DNA from: Nonomuraea cypriaca
GTDB lineage: Bacteria; Actinomycetota; Actinomycetes; Streptosporangiales; Streptosporangiaceae
DNA: 64,000 bases
NCBI RefSeq assembly: GCF_015645445.1
Contig: NZ_JADOGI010000015.1
Coordinates: 1 to 64,000, forward strand
Reading direction: 5' to 3'
Shown: positions 51,827 to 59,904 of the stretch, one piece after another
How positions within the stretch are numbered: the first letter of the stretch is position 1
How the letters are laid out: every line of letters starts with the position of its first letter
Program-made: the position numbers and the translations under genes
Notes under the pieces: model-generated
Seen by the model: only the letters and a program-made list of their open reading frames with translations
The model's database searches: none
Told to the model about the DNA's origin: nothing

Positions 51827-52806
51827 CGATCGACCTCTATCAGGCCGCGCTCGCCGCCTCGGGAAGCCGCGGTTTCTACAACAAGAACGTCCGCGTCGAC
51901 GGCCCGTCCGGGCCGGTGATCGTCCGTATCCCGCTGCATGATGCGGACAGCGTGGACCTGCGGATCTGGCAGGAGCAGGACGTTCTTGCCGCCATCGCGC
52001 CGTACGTGACCCACGCTCCGCGGCTCCTGGATGCCTGCGCATCGCCTGCGTACCAGGTGCACGAGTTCATCTCCGGTGACGTGCTGGACGACATCGCGCC
52101 GCGTGGGCGGCACGTACCGCCGATCGTGCTGGATGCGGTGGTCGAGCTGTTCACGCAGCTGGCGGAGGTTCCCCGCGAAAGCTTGCCCGGCCTGCCGATC
52201 AGCTGGGCGCAGGACGGGGACACTGTTGCGTTCGCGAGGGTGCTGTCGGATACCACGCAAGGCGTTTACGACGCTTTCCGCGGGGAGTTCGGCGGGCTCT
52301 TCGCCGAGCTTGGCATCCCCGCCGATCCGCTGGCCCCAGCTCGGGAGCGATGGTCCACCCTGGCCTCACGGCCGTTCCGGCTCGTCCACTCGGACGTCCA
52401 CCGCAAGAACGTGATCATCAATGGCGAGCGGGTGGTCTTCCTCGACTGGGAGCTCGCGTTGTGGGGTGACCCGTTGTACGAGCTCGCGGTGCACTTCCAC
52501 AAGATGGCCTATCAGGTCGATGAATACGAAGCCGTCCTGGCGCGGTGGGGCGCGGCGATGGCGCCGCAGCTCACCCACGGCTGGGAGCGCGATTTGCAGA
52601 CCTATCTCGCTCACGAGCGGGTGAAATCGGCCATCGTCGACACCGTCCGCTACACCCAGCTCATCGTCTCGGGAAAGCTTCCCACCGCCGAGGAACGGGA
52701 ACTGATCGACAAGCTTGCCGACAAGCACGCGGCTGCGGCGACCGTATGGGGGCGGCCCGAGGCACCGGATCGGGAACGGATTGACAGGGCGGTGCGGCGC
52801 GCCTGA
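51823..52806 (+). CDS. Aminoglycoside-phosphotransferase-like kinase (APH/choline kinase fold)
   Basis: 327 residues with kinase core motifs: LVHSDVHRKNVIIN (HxDxxxxN catalytic loop) followed by VVFLDWELALWGDPLYELAV (metal-binding Asp). The N-terminal lobe lacks an obvious aminoglycoside pocket, so a metabolite or protein substrate is as likely as resistance. Coupling to a STAND NTPase points to a joint signalling function; this is inferred from the gene overlap only. Confidence 0.85.
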   Translation: MTIDLYQAALAASGSRGFYNKNVRVDGPSGPVIVRIPLHDADSVDLRIWQEQDVLAAIAPYVTHAPRLLDACASPAYQVHEFISGDVLDDIAPRGRHVPPIVLDAVVELFTQLAEVPRESLPGLPISWAQDGDTVAFARVLSDTTQGVYDAFRGEFGGLFAELGIPADPLAPARERWSTLASRPFRLVHSDVHRKNVIINGERVVFLDWELALWGDPLYELAVHFHKMAYQVDEYEAVLARWGAAMAPQLTHGWERDLQTYLAHERVKSAIVDTVRYTQLIVSGKLPTAEERELIDKLADKHAAAATVWGRPEAPDRERIDRAVRRA

Positions 52807-53652
52807 TCAGGGTTCGATGTCCTGGCCGACCGTGCTCCACATGCTGTCGAACCACGCCCGCGCCTGAGCCACGTACTGCGAGGCCATCGAGGACGGGTCC
52901 TCGGTCACCGCGTGGTGGAACAGGACCGCGTCCCGGCCCATGACGTCGTACAACTCCTTGCGCTCCCCCTCGACGCGGGCCGTGTGCCTGACGACCGGGT
53001 AGAAGCCGAAGAACGCCTGTTCACGGTTGATCACGTACAGCTTGAAGGGCGGCGTTGCCGCGTAACTGCGTACCGCCACCGAGGCGCTCTTCACCAGGTC
53101 GAGATCGGCCAGCTCGTGGACGCCATCGGCGATGGACTGCACGCTCCGCCGCAGGATTCGCTGGGACCGGCGCCTGATCGCCGGGTCGCTGGAGAGGTTC
53201 TCGGCCAGGCAGGGCAGGAGCATGGGCTGATCCAGGTCAGGGACGAGGATCCGCACGATGATCGACTCGGGAGTGAGCCGACCGATGCGTACCTTGTCGA
53301 GCGGCTCCTGAATCATCCCGGCCAGCGTCTCACCGGAGAAGCCGGCGAAGTCGATGAAGACGTTCGCCCGCTCGAAGGCGCGCTCCAGGTGGGGGCGGAG
53401 CCCAACCGGGCGCTCGGTGCGTTCGCGTACATACACACCGCTGCCCTGCCGGGAGACGACCAGCCCTTCGTCGCGGAGAAGGCGGATGGCCTGCTGCACG
53501 GTCATTCGGGCGACGCCGTACGTCGCGGCCAGCTCCGTGCCCGAGGGAAGTCTCTCGCCTGGCTCGAACTTCCTGGTCAGGATCGCCGCGCGCAGCGCGT
53601 TGGCCACCTGCTTGTACGGCGGACGCGGGTCATCGGGATCCAGGCCGGTCAT
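52807..53652 (-). CDS. GntR-family transcriptional regulator
   Basis: 281 residues: N-terminal winged helix (ALRAAILTRKFEPGERLPSG, ELAATYGVARMTVQQAIRLL, GSGVYVRER). The C-terminal 190 residues are not a clear UTRA domain. It converges on the kinase gene with no gap (stop codons adjacent) and is divergent from the HATPase gene over a region with a GCCTAG palindrome. Confidence 0.87.
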   Translation of the reverse strand: MTGLDPDDPRPPYKQVANALRAAILTRKFEPGERLPSGTELAATYGVARMTVQQAIRLLRDEGLVVSRQGSGVYVRERTERPVGLRPHLERAFERANVFIDFAGFSGETLAGMIQEPLDKVRIGRLTPESIIVRILVPDLDQPMLLPCLAENLSSDPAIRRRSQRILRRSVQSIADGVHELADLDLVKSASVAVRSYAATPPFKLYVINREQAFFGFYPVVRHTARVEGERKELYDVMGRDAVLFHHAVTEDPSSMASQYVAQARAWFDSMWSTVGQDIEP

Positions 53653-53669
53653 AGCGCAAGTCTAGATTC

Positions 53670-53686
53670 GCCTAGCTTTCCTAGGC
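53670..53686. promoter_or_regulatory. GntR operator-like palindrome
   Basis: GCCTAG, spacer CTTTC, CTAGGC: perfect 6-bp inverted repeat 17 nt upstream of the GntR start; related CTAG-containing half-sites (TCTAGA, TCTAGGC) lie nearby at 53661 and about 53740. Probable autoregulatory site shared with the divergent HATPase gene. Confidence 0.55.
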
Positions 53687-53778
53687 CAGCTTTCGTGACT
53701 CTCTTGACATGAGCCATCGCAGAGAGTGACAGTGAATCTGTCTAGGCAAGTTAGGTCAATCGCTCGAAGGTGGGCCCG

Positions 53779-54258
53779 ATGCACTGTGACACGAACTCCC
53801 TCCCGTTCTCCGACGTGATCGGTCCAGAGCTGATCGACGCGATGCTCCGGCTCCGCCCCGGCGGACTGACCTGGCGCCGCACCTTCCCCGGCCAACTGGA
53901 CCAGATCCCCCAGGCCCGCCACTTCGTCCGCTTCCTCATGGAGGACTCACCGCACCGCCACGACATCGAGCAGATCACCGCCGAGCTGTCGGCGAACGCC
54001 GTGGTCCACACCAGCAGCGGCCAGTGCTTTGGCGCCTTCTTCGTTGAGCTCATCCGCAAGCCCACAGTCGTCCGCGTTACGGTCTACGACTCCGGCTGGG
54101 GAGCCACCCCTAGATTCGACAGCCCCAACCCCGACTTGTTGGCTGAGTGCGGCCGGGGCCTGGCCGTGGTCGCAGCCCTGGCCACCAGGGTCGGCCGCCG
54201 CGGTACCCAGGCCCTAGGCCACGCAGTCTGGGCCGAAATCTGCACGCAACCATCTTGA
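53779..54258 (+). CDS. HATPase_c_2 anti-sigma-like ATP-binding protein
   Basis: 159 residues: N-box ELSANAVVHT, YDSGWG and ECGRGLAVVAALATRVG. Same RsbW-like family as 41575-42078 but distinct in sequence. Divergent from the GntR gene. Function unknown. Confidence 0.85.
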   Translation: MHCDTNSLPFSDVIGPELIDAMLRLRPGGLTWRRTFPGQLDQIPQARHFVRFLMEDSPHRHDIEQITAELSANAVVHTSSGQCFGAFFVELIRKPTVVRVTVYDSGWGATPRFDSPNPDLLAECGRGLAVVAALATRVGRRGTQALGHAVWAEICTQPS

Positions 54259-54328
54259 TCGCCTTTGGTGTCAACGGCCCGATGCGGTCGGCCGGCACGC
54301 TCAGCGGCGTCAGCCCCGTCTGCTCGGG

Positions 54329-54484
54329 TCATCTCTCGCGGGGTGCCACATAGGTTCCGCGGCCTCGTATCGCGATGATCAAGCCCTCCTCGCGCAGGAT
54401 GGCGATGGCTTTTCTGACGGTGTCGCGGCCCACCTCGTGCTCATGCATCAGCCGTTGCTCGGTCGGGATCCGCCGATTGGGCGC
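54329..54484 (-). pseudogene. GntR winged-helix fragment
   Basis: About 46 codons, RIPTEQRLMHEHEVGRDTVR then KAIAILREEGLIIAIRGRGT and YVAPRER, are the second half of a GntR winged helix. The first helices are missing. It sits just after the truncated unknown gene in copy A of the segmental duplication; copy B keeps only the last few codons. Confidence 0.65.
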
Positions 54485-54533
54485 GTCGCCGTTCAGGCAG
54501 GGAGCAGTCGTCCCAGGGTGCCGGTCCGCAAGG

Positions 54534-54906
54534 CTAGCCGTGGCAGTCGACCATCGTGAGTTCCTCGTCACCGGGCACGGGGTCGAGCAGCCGCCAGAAC
54601 GTGGTGGCCCAGCCCTGCGACGTCGCGCTCCACACGTCATCGCCCAGGTCTTCGCAGGAGTGCCACGTCTCGTTGACGACCAGCACCTCGTTCACTCCCG
54701 CGGACCGAACCTGTTGCTCGACATACGCAACCCTCGGGTCAGCGGCGTACAGGCAAAACGCCTCCTGCACGTCCGCCACGGACGTATCGAACGGCGAGGC
54801 CGCCGCCACCCAGGGAATCTTGAGGTACTCCTCGCGCAGCGCCGCGTCCCACTCCGAGTTACCCGTCCGCCGGATCAGCCAATCGGCCCAGGGAAGAGGT
54901 CGCTCC
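54534..54906 (-). pseudogene. Truncated copy of the unknown gene at 59003-59821
   Basis: About 124 codons match the C-terminal part of the 272-residue protein at 59003-59821 with only a handful of substitutions (RPLPWADWLI through EELTMVDCHG). The N-terminal 148 codons are absent, replaced by unrelated sequence, so this is the decayed copy of the duplication. Confidence 0.8.
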
Positions 54907-54968
54907 ACTGTGCGCTCTGCCAGCCCCTCCTGACCAGCTCGAATGTGTCCCACCGAGAAGAGGAAGGA

Positions 54969-55325
54969 GTGACCAGCGGGCCCGTGGAAACCGCCGCTCA
55001 CCGAGCGCCTCGGGCGGCGACCCACACCCCGGCGCACGAAGGAAACGGACGATCAGGTGGAAACCTCCGCCTGCCCGCACAGTTCAGCCGGGACGACCGT
55101 CCCCTGAGCCATCGAGGCTGGGCGCAGGCATTCGTTCTGGCCTGGCAGCGCATCACCCATCTCCCGGCCCTCGCCCGAGTGCCTGACCCTCGCCGCAACC
55201 TCCAGGACCGCAATGCTACGAACCGGTTCGGAAATCGAGTTGTCGCTGCTCAGGAGTTCTCTCTGCTCAGAGCAGATCTGCCCCAGGCGGATCGTTTCGA
55301 CGCCGATCCGGATCGCCTCACATAA
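54969..55325 (+). CDS. Possible small hypothetical protein upstream of clpP
   Basis: 118 codons from a GTG with GAGGAAGGA immediately upstream. The middle (FSRDDRPLSHRGWAQAFVLA then WQRITHLPALARVPD) looks protein-like, but the ends are low-complexity and codon use is not decisive. It stops 7 nt before the clpP start. No family recognised; could be a relic. Confidence 0.4.
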   Translation: MTSGPVETAAHRAPRAATHTPAHEGNGRSGGNLRLPAQFSRDDRPLSHRGWAQAFVLAWQRITHLPALARVPDPRRNLQDRNATNRFGNRVVAAQEFSLLRADLPQADRFDADPDRLT

Positions 55326-55332
55326 TGGACGC

Positions 55333-55959
55333 ATGAGCGAAGAATCGAAACTTCCACTGTTCAACGCGCGGGTAAGACGCGAGCTCTACGAGCAGCGTGT
55401 TCTCGTTCTCGACGGCCCTCTCGATGACGACAATGGGACACTGCTGGCCACGCAACTGATGGCACTCGCCACGCAGGATGCGTCGACCGATATCGCATTG
55501 TGGATTCACTCCCCGGGCGGCTCGGTTCCCTCGATGCTTGCGATCCGCGACATCATTCGAATCATTCCCTGTGACGTATCGACCCTCGTGCTGGGCATCG
55601 CTTACAGCGCCGGGCAATTCTTGCTGTCGTCGGGGGCCCGGGGAAAGCGCCGCGCCCTGCCGCACGCACGCGTCCTGATGCACCAAGGCTCGGCGGGAAT
55701 CGGTGGCACCGCAGTCGACATCGAACTGCAGGCCGGCGACCTTCGGCATACTCGCGACACGGTGCTCGGTCTTATCGCCGAGGACACGGGTCAGCCTGTG
55801 GAGCGCATATTCGAGGATTCTCTGCACGATCGTTGGTACACAGCGCAAGAGGCACTGGACTACGGCTTCATAGATGCAATCGTGCAGAACTTCGACGAAG
55901 TCGCGCCACACAATCGCCCACGGCCCGGATTCGGCGTCACCGAAGGAGTCCCCCAGTGA
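55333..55959 (+). CDS. clpP: ClpP-family protease subunit, catalytic triad intact
   Basis: 208 residues of the ClpP serine-protease family. Triad: Ser92 (in IAYSAGQFLL), His117 (RVLMHQG), Asp166 (LHDRWYTA). The motif around the serine differs from the usual AASMGA. It overlaps the second clpP gene by 4 nt (GTGA). With the PopR/ClgR-like gene this resembles the clpP3-clpP4-popR locus of Streptomyces, a second ClpP pair under its own regulator. Cytoplasmic, needs a Clp ATPase partner. Confidence 0.9.
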   Translation: MSEESKLPLFNARVRRELYEQRVLVLDGPLDDDNGTLLATQLMALATQDASTDIALWIHSPGGSVPSMLAIRDIIRIIPCDVSTLVLGIAYSAGQFLLSSGARGKRRALPHARVLMHQGSAGIGGTAVDIELQAGDLRHTRDTVLGLIAEDTGQPVERIFEDSLHDRWYTAQEALDYGFIDAIVQNFDEVAPHNRPRPGFGVTEGVPQ

Positions 55960-56546
55960 CCACATATACGATCCCGAACGTCATCGCTCAGAACCCTCGT
56001 GGCGAGCGGGTCATGGATGTCTACTCGCACCTGCTCACCGAGCGAATCGTCTATCTGGGCACCGCAATTGACGCGGGCGTCGCGAACGCGCTCATCGCGC
56101 AGCTGATTTTTCTGGAGTCAGACAACCCCGATGCGGAAATACAGTTCTATATCAACTGCGAAGGCGGGGACCCGAGTGCAATGCTCGCGATATACGACAC
56201 CATGCGCCATATCCGCCCGCGGGTTTCGACAACCTGCGTTGGACAGGCCGTCGCGGTGGGTGCTGTCCTTCTCGCCGCGGGAGCCGAGGGAAAACGTGCC
56301 GCTCTCCCACACGCACGAGTAATCCTGCACCAACCGGCCGCTCAGGGGCGCGGAGCGATCCCCGATCTCATCTTGCAAGCCGACGAGGTCGTACGTGTCC
56401 GGGCGGACATCGAGCGCATACTGTCACGGCACACCGGCCAGACGATCGAAACCCTACGCGCCGACACCGATCACGATCGCGTGTTTACCGCGACCGCGGC
56501 CTTGGAGTACGGGCTCCTCGATCAGATCATCGAGGAGCATGCATAG
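55956..56546 (+). CDS. clpP: ClpP-family subunit with catalytic Ser replaced by Ala
   Basis: 196 residues, clear ClpP fold (YINCEGGDPSAMLAIYDTMR, VGQAVAVGAVLLAAG, ARVILHQPAAQG). Aligning GQAVAVGA with the standard GQAASMGA puts Ala100 at the nucleophile; the codon is GCG. His125 and Asp174 (HDRVF) are kept at the normal 49-residue spacing. It should be proteolytically inactive and act as a structural or regulatory ring partner of the active subunit, as cyanobacterial/plastid ClpR does; that role is inferred. Confidence 0.88.
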   Translation: MTTYTIPNVIAQNPRGERVMDVYSHLLTERIVYLGTAIDAGVANALIAQLIFLESDNPDAEIQFYINCEGGDPSAMLAIYDTMRHIRPRVSTTCVGQAVAVGAVLLAAGAEGKRAALPHARVILHQPAAQGRGAIPDLILQADEVVRVRADIERILSRHTGQTIETLRADTDHDRVFTATAALEYGLLDQIIEEHA

Positions 56547-56572
56547 CCCGTGGATAACCCCGGCAAGCCGCG

Positions 56573-56929
56573 CTATGCGGCCAGAGCATACGCCGCCGAG
56601 CAGGTAGCACCTCTCGACGCGCTGTGCTGAGCAGACCGCAAGCTCTCGGCAACGGCGAGGGTCAGATCGACCAGGGTCACATCCAACGCGCCGGCGACCG
56701 CAGCGATCATTTCGCTCGACGGCTCCTTGACGCCTCGTTCCATCTCGGAGAGATATTGCGGCGAGACTCCGGCGCGACTTGCGGTGTCGCTCAACTTCTC
56801 GCCCCGCTCGTGACGAAGAGCTCTCAGACGCTCACCGAGCACGTGCCGCCACAGCGGCTCGCGAGCCGGAGACGGCTTGGGCACGGTCCGATCGATCGCT
56901 GGGCGTAGCGGCGGGATGGAGGAGGCCAT
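56573..56929 (-). CDS. XRE-family Clp regulator (PopR/ClgR-like)
   Basis: 118 residues: LGERLRALRHERGEKLSDTA then SRAGVSPQYLSEMERGVKEP is the ClgR/PopR-type helix-turn-helix. The C-terminus ends in AA (AAYALAA), which in ClgR/PopR serves as a degradation tag for the ClpP protease they control. It converges on the clpP pair with a 26-nt gap and probably controls it by the same feedback. Confidence 0.85.
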   Translation of the reverse strand: MASSIPPLRPAIDRTVPKPSPAREPLWRHVLGERLRALRHERGEKLSDTASRAGVSPQYLSEMERGVKEPSSEMIAAVAGALDVTLVDLTLAVAESLRSAQHSASRGATCSAAYALAA

Positions 56930-57030
56930 GCTTCACCATAGGTAGACGGCGCGTTCGAGTTCTGCCAGCTTCGCGCAGAGCAGAACCGTCCCTGCCTCCT
57001 CCGCTCAGCCTCAGGGCGCATCTGCGCGCT

Positions 57031-57065
57031 CACCGAGTGGTCGCCGTCGCGGCGATCACTCGGTG
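57031..57065 (-). terminator. Strong hairpin terminator
   Basis: A 15-bp stem (57031-57045 with 57051-57065, one G-T mismatch, 5-nt loop) downstream of the minus-strand TIGR04222 gene and upstream of the PopR-like gene. It should insulate the two. Confidence 0.65.
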
Positions 57066-57146
57066 AGGCCGGTGACCAGCCACATGAGCAGTGCGCGCAC
57101 ACCGTGCCCAGCAGGTGGCCGACACGGCCCGGCAGATGCTGAGGTG

Positions 57147-58031
57147 TCAGCCCCCGCCGCCGCCGCAGCCGCCACCGCAGCCGCCGCCACCGCAGCTCGC
57201 CGACCCGCCACCGCAGCCACCGCCCCCATAGCCACCCCCGCCCCAGCGGTTACGCCGCCGGGCGCCGGACATCTCGTCCGCCAGTGCGCGGTCGACCGGA
57301 CCGTACAGGGCGATCGCAGCGGGGCCTTCGGCGGCGTACCGGGGGTTGTCCCGCTTGGCCGCCTCCAGGCTCGCCTGGCCGGCAGGTGTCAGGCGCCTTG
57401 GCCATGTCCTTGGCTCGTACCACCTGATCGCGATCCGCGCGGCCAGGATCACCATCGCGAGGACACACACGGCGAACGCCGACAGCAGCGTCACCCGCAT
57501 GACCAGGGCGGTCCACACCACCCCCACCATCCCGGTCACCGCGGTCCATGTCAGCACCGACAGTATGTCGAGCCGCCGGTCGGCCCGAGCGAAGGCGTCG
57601 CGCGGGCGCAGCATCCCGATCTCGATGAGGCGGCGGTCGAGGGAGAACATGTGCGGCGTACCCTCCATCTCCTTCCGCAACTCCTCCCCGGTCAGGCCTG
57701 AGCGGTACCCGGAGACGAAGCTGAGCACCTGCCGTTCGAGGGAGTCGCGCGGCTTGACTTCCGACCGGACCGGGTACATGCGGCCCTCGCGGGTCATGCG
57801 CACCATTCCGGCTTCGGCCAGCACTGCGATGGCGGTGATCGCCGCACTTCGCTTCCCACCGTCCAGATAGGCGAGCTCGTACGGGGTGAGCTCACGCGGC
57901 TCGAAGCCGGCGACCGCCGCAGCGGCGGCGGCGAGTTCGCGTCTGAGCGAGCGGACGGTGACGACGACCAGAACTGCCAAGACGATAGAGACGATCAGCA
58001 GGATCAGGTCCATCCAGGCGTTCCTCCCCAA
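57147..58031 (-). CDS. TIGR04222 membrane protein with Gly/Cys-rich tail
   Basis: 294 residues: one N-terminal transmembrane segment, a cytoplasmic winged-helix-like domain with the family sequence LTPYELAYLDGGKRSAAITA, two central transmembrane segments (about 153-195), and a C-terminal tail of Gly and Cys runs (GGGG-C repeats, 6 Cys). TIGR04222 proteins are common in actinomycetes and the Gly/Cys tail is typical; function unknown. ATGs at 58031 and 58013 are both possible. Confidence 0.85.
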   Translation of the reverse strand: MGRNAWMDLILLIVSIVLAVLVVVTVRSLRRELAAAAAAVAGFEPRELTPYELAYLDGGKRSAAITAIAVLAEAGMVRMTREGRMYPVRSEVKPRDSLERQVLSFVSGYRSGLTGEELRKEMEGTPHMFSLDRRLIEIGMLRPRDAFARADRRLDILSVLTWTAVTGMVGVVWTALVMRVTLLSAFAVCVLAMVILAARIAIRWYEPRTWPRRLTPAGQASLEAAKRDNPRYAAEGPAAIALYGPVDRALADEMSGARRRNRWGGGGYGGGGCGGGSASCGGGGCGGGCGGGGG

Positions 58032-58274
58032 TGGCGCCGCAAGGGCTGAGCACCTCGCGTGAAACGCAAAGCCCGCGTAACCTGCCGGACGCTCGGGTTG
58101 TCACCGTTCCCCGGACGTATGCCCTCCACCGCCATCGCCGACACACCGAGCTGAATCGGGTGGCCACGCCGCGAGATCGACTCGGCGGCCTCGTGACGAG
58201 TATCTGCAGGTCGAGTGACGATGCGCACGTCAGCCGCGCCGGCCGTCGTGCTGATCTCGGGTACTCAGCGTTGA

Positions 58275-58437
58275 ATGACGGGACTCGTCGGCCATGCGGG
58301 AGCCGTGCTCCTGCGCGAATGCGCGGATCAGGTCGGATTAACCGGCACGCTGAGCGGGGTGTTGGCTCGGTTGGGCGGCTCTCTGGCGTGGGACCGCGGA
58401 GTGGTGCTGGTCCAGTTGGCGGTGGCGATCACGCTCG
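58275..58437 (+). mobile_element. IS1380-family transposase N-terminal fragment
   Basis: About 54 codons, MTGLVGHAGAVLLRECADQV then GLTGTLSGVLARLGGSLAWD and RGVVLVQLAVAITLGT, match the start of IS1380-family transposases. The DDE domain is gone; the frame shifts into a NUDIX hydrolase. It is the relic of an insertion followed by deletion. Confidence 0.65.
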
Positions 58438-58894
58438 GGACGAGCGGGGGCGTATCCTACTCGTGGACCCCGCGTACAAGCCCGACTGGGATCTGCCGGG
58501 AGGCATGGCGGAGGCCGGCGAGTCGCCTGCCGCTGCCGCTCGGCGGGAGATCAAGGAGGAGTTGGGCCTGCACCTGGAGGTCGGGCAACTCCTTGTGGTG
58601 GATTGGGTGCCGGCTCATGGGCCCTGGGACGACTCGCTGATGTTCGTCTTCGACGGCGGCACGGTGACCGGTGACCAGGCTCGTGCGCTCCAGGTCGTGG
58701 ACGAGGAGCTCGCGGAGCTTCGCCTTGCTGAGCCCGCCGAGGCCTGCCGACTCTTGCGATCGTACATGTGGAAGAGGGTTCGCTCCGCTCTCGATGTGCT
58801 CAGGGGTCAGCCTGCGACCTATCGGGAGTACGGGCGGCGGATGACCAAGGGGCCCGGCCATGAGATTACTGATCCACCAATCCCTGGTTCGTGA
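58388..58894 (+). CDS. NUDIX hydrolase with 5' end replaced by IS1380 remnant
   Basis: The C-terminal 150 residues form a NUDIX domain; the box GGMAEAGESPAAAARREIKE followed by ELGL is complete (GX5EX7REUXEEXGU). Normally 15-20 residues of strand precede DERGRILLVDPAYKPDWDLP; here the sequence before about 58437 belongs to a transposase fragment in another frame. Translation could begin at the in-frame GTG at 58388, giving about 168 residues. Activity is uncertain. Confidence 0.65.
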   Translation: MGPRSGAGPVGGGDHARDERGRILLVDPAYKPDWDLPGGMAEAGESPAAAARREIKEELGLHLEVGQLLVVDWVPAHGPWDDSLMFVFDGGTVTGDQARALQVVDEELAELRLAEPAEACRLLRSYMWKRVRSALDVLRGQPATYREYGRRMTKGPGHEITDPPIPGS

Positions 58895-58904
58895 ACCTAT
58901 CCGT

Positions 58905-59375
58905 TGCTCGGGTCAACTCTCGCGGGGTGCCACGTAGGTGCAATCGAAGGCGTCGCCGTCCAGGTGGGGCGAGCAGTTGTCCCAGGGTGCCGGTCCGCAA
59001 GGTTACCCGTGGCAGTCCACCATCGTGAGTTCCTCGTCGCCGGGGACGGGGTCGAGCAGTCGCCAGAACGTGGTGGCCCAGCGCTGCGACGTCGCGCTCC
59101 ACACGTCATCGCCCAGGTCTTCGCAGGAATGCCACGTCTCGTTGACGACCAGCACCTCGCTCACTCCCGCGGACCGAACCTGTTGCTCGACGTACGCAAC
59201 CCTCGGGTCAGCGGCGTACAGGCAAAACGCCTCCTGCACGTCCGCCACGGACGTATCGAACGGCGAGGCCGCCGCCACCCAGGGAATCTTGAGGTACTCC
59301 TCGCGCAGCGCCGCGTCCCACTCCGAGTTGCCCGTCCGCCCGATCAGCCAATCGGCCCAGGGAAGAGGTCGTTCC
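58905..59375. repeat. Segmental duplication, copy B
   Basis: Same unit as 54321-54907, same orientation, 4.5 kb apart. Copy B contains the full-length gene's 3' end; the last codons of a GntR wing (GTPREL frame) survive just downstream at about 58915-58940, so the GntR relic was once here too. Confidence 0.85.
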
Positions 59376-59821
59376 AGCCCTTTCACGGCCTCCATGAACT
59401 CGGCGAACGTCGTCTCGGCCTGCTCCCGTGCGAGCCGCCGCATCCCTTCGAAGTCGACCTCGTCCTTCGACGCGCGGCTCACCCACTCGCCGTCGCGGTG
59501 CAACAGCACGCCCTCGAATCGACCGCCCTCTCGGTAGTAGTCGAAGCGCGCGTCAGGGTTGGTTTCCTGCTCGATGACGTACTCGTCCGGCCCGACCCTC
59601 TCGACATCCGTCCCGAGCCAGTGGGTAAGCACGGCGGCAACGTCCGTCAGGTCGTCGACCTCGTCAGAGGGGTCTTCCGCCAGGGCCGTTTCGTATTGCT
59701 CGCGCCATGAGTTCAACGGCCACTGGCCCGGCTCGTCAGGCAGGTTGATCAAGGGATATGGCTGGAACGGATCGAGCTGTTCCTCGACGTCACCGACGAC
59801 GAGCACGGGGAAATGAGCCAT
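59003..59821 (-). CDS. Hypothetical protein, intact parent of the truncated copy
   Basis: 272 residues, acidic (pI clearly low), no signal peptide or membrane segment. Sequence features: PYPLINLPDEPGQWPLNSWR near the start, a FDYYREGGRFEGVLLHRDGE segment, and two C-terminal Trp-rich stretches. I do not recognise a family. A 3' part is duplicated at 54534-54906. Confidence 0.7.
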   Translation of the reverse strand: MAHFPVLVVGDVEEQLDPFQPYPLINLPDEPGQWPLNSWREQYETALAEDPSDEVDDLTDVAAVLTHWLGTDVERVGPDEYVIEQETNPDARFDYYREGGRFEGVLLHRDGEWVSRASKDEVDFEGMRRLAREQAETTFAEFMEAVKGLERPLPWADWLIGRTGNSEWDAALREEYLKIPWVAAASPFDTSVADVQEAFCLYAADPRVAYVEQQVRSAGVSEVLVVNETWHSCEDLGDDVWSATSQRWATTFWRLLDPVPGDEELTMVDCHG

Positions 59822-59904
59822 GCCCGCGAAGCTAACAGCATGTTGATCATTGACGTCGCCGCCGCGGTTCAGGACCAGGAAGGTGCGCAGACTGCGCGGG
59901 GTGG

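Larger units (their letters stand above)
54321..54907. repeat. Segmental duplication, copy A
   Basis: Matches 58905-59375 at over 90 percent identity by eye across the unknown gene part, plus its 3' flank. Copy A carries an extra 130 nt (the GntR helix fragment) absent from copy B. It ends abruptly at about 54907, where the gene is truncated. Confidence 0.85.

Noticed and set aside
51823..52806. Aminoglycoside resistance gene
   Set aside because: Only the kinase fold is visible; coupling to a STAND protein and lack of recognisable drug-binding motifs argue against a firm resistance call.
57147..57260. Gly/Cys repeat as a possible lanthipeptide or other peptide precursor
   Set aside because: It is the C-terminal tail of a TIGR04222 membrane protein, where such tails are usual.
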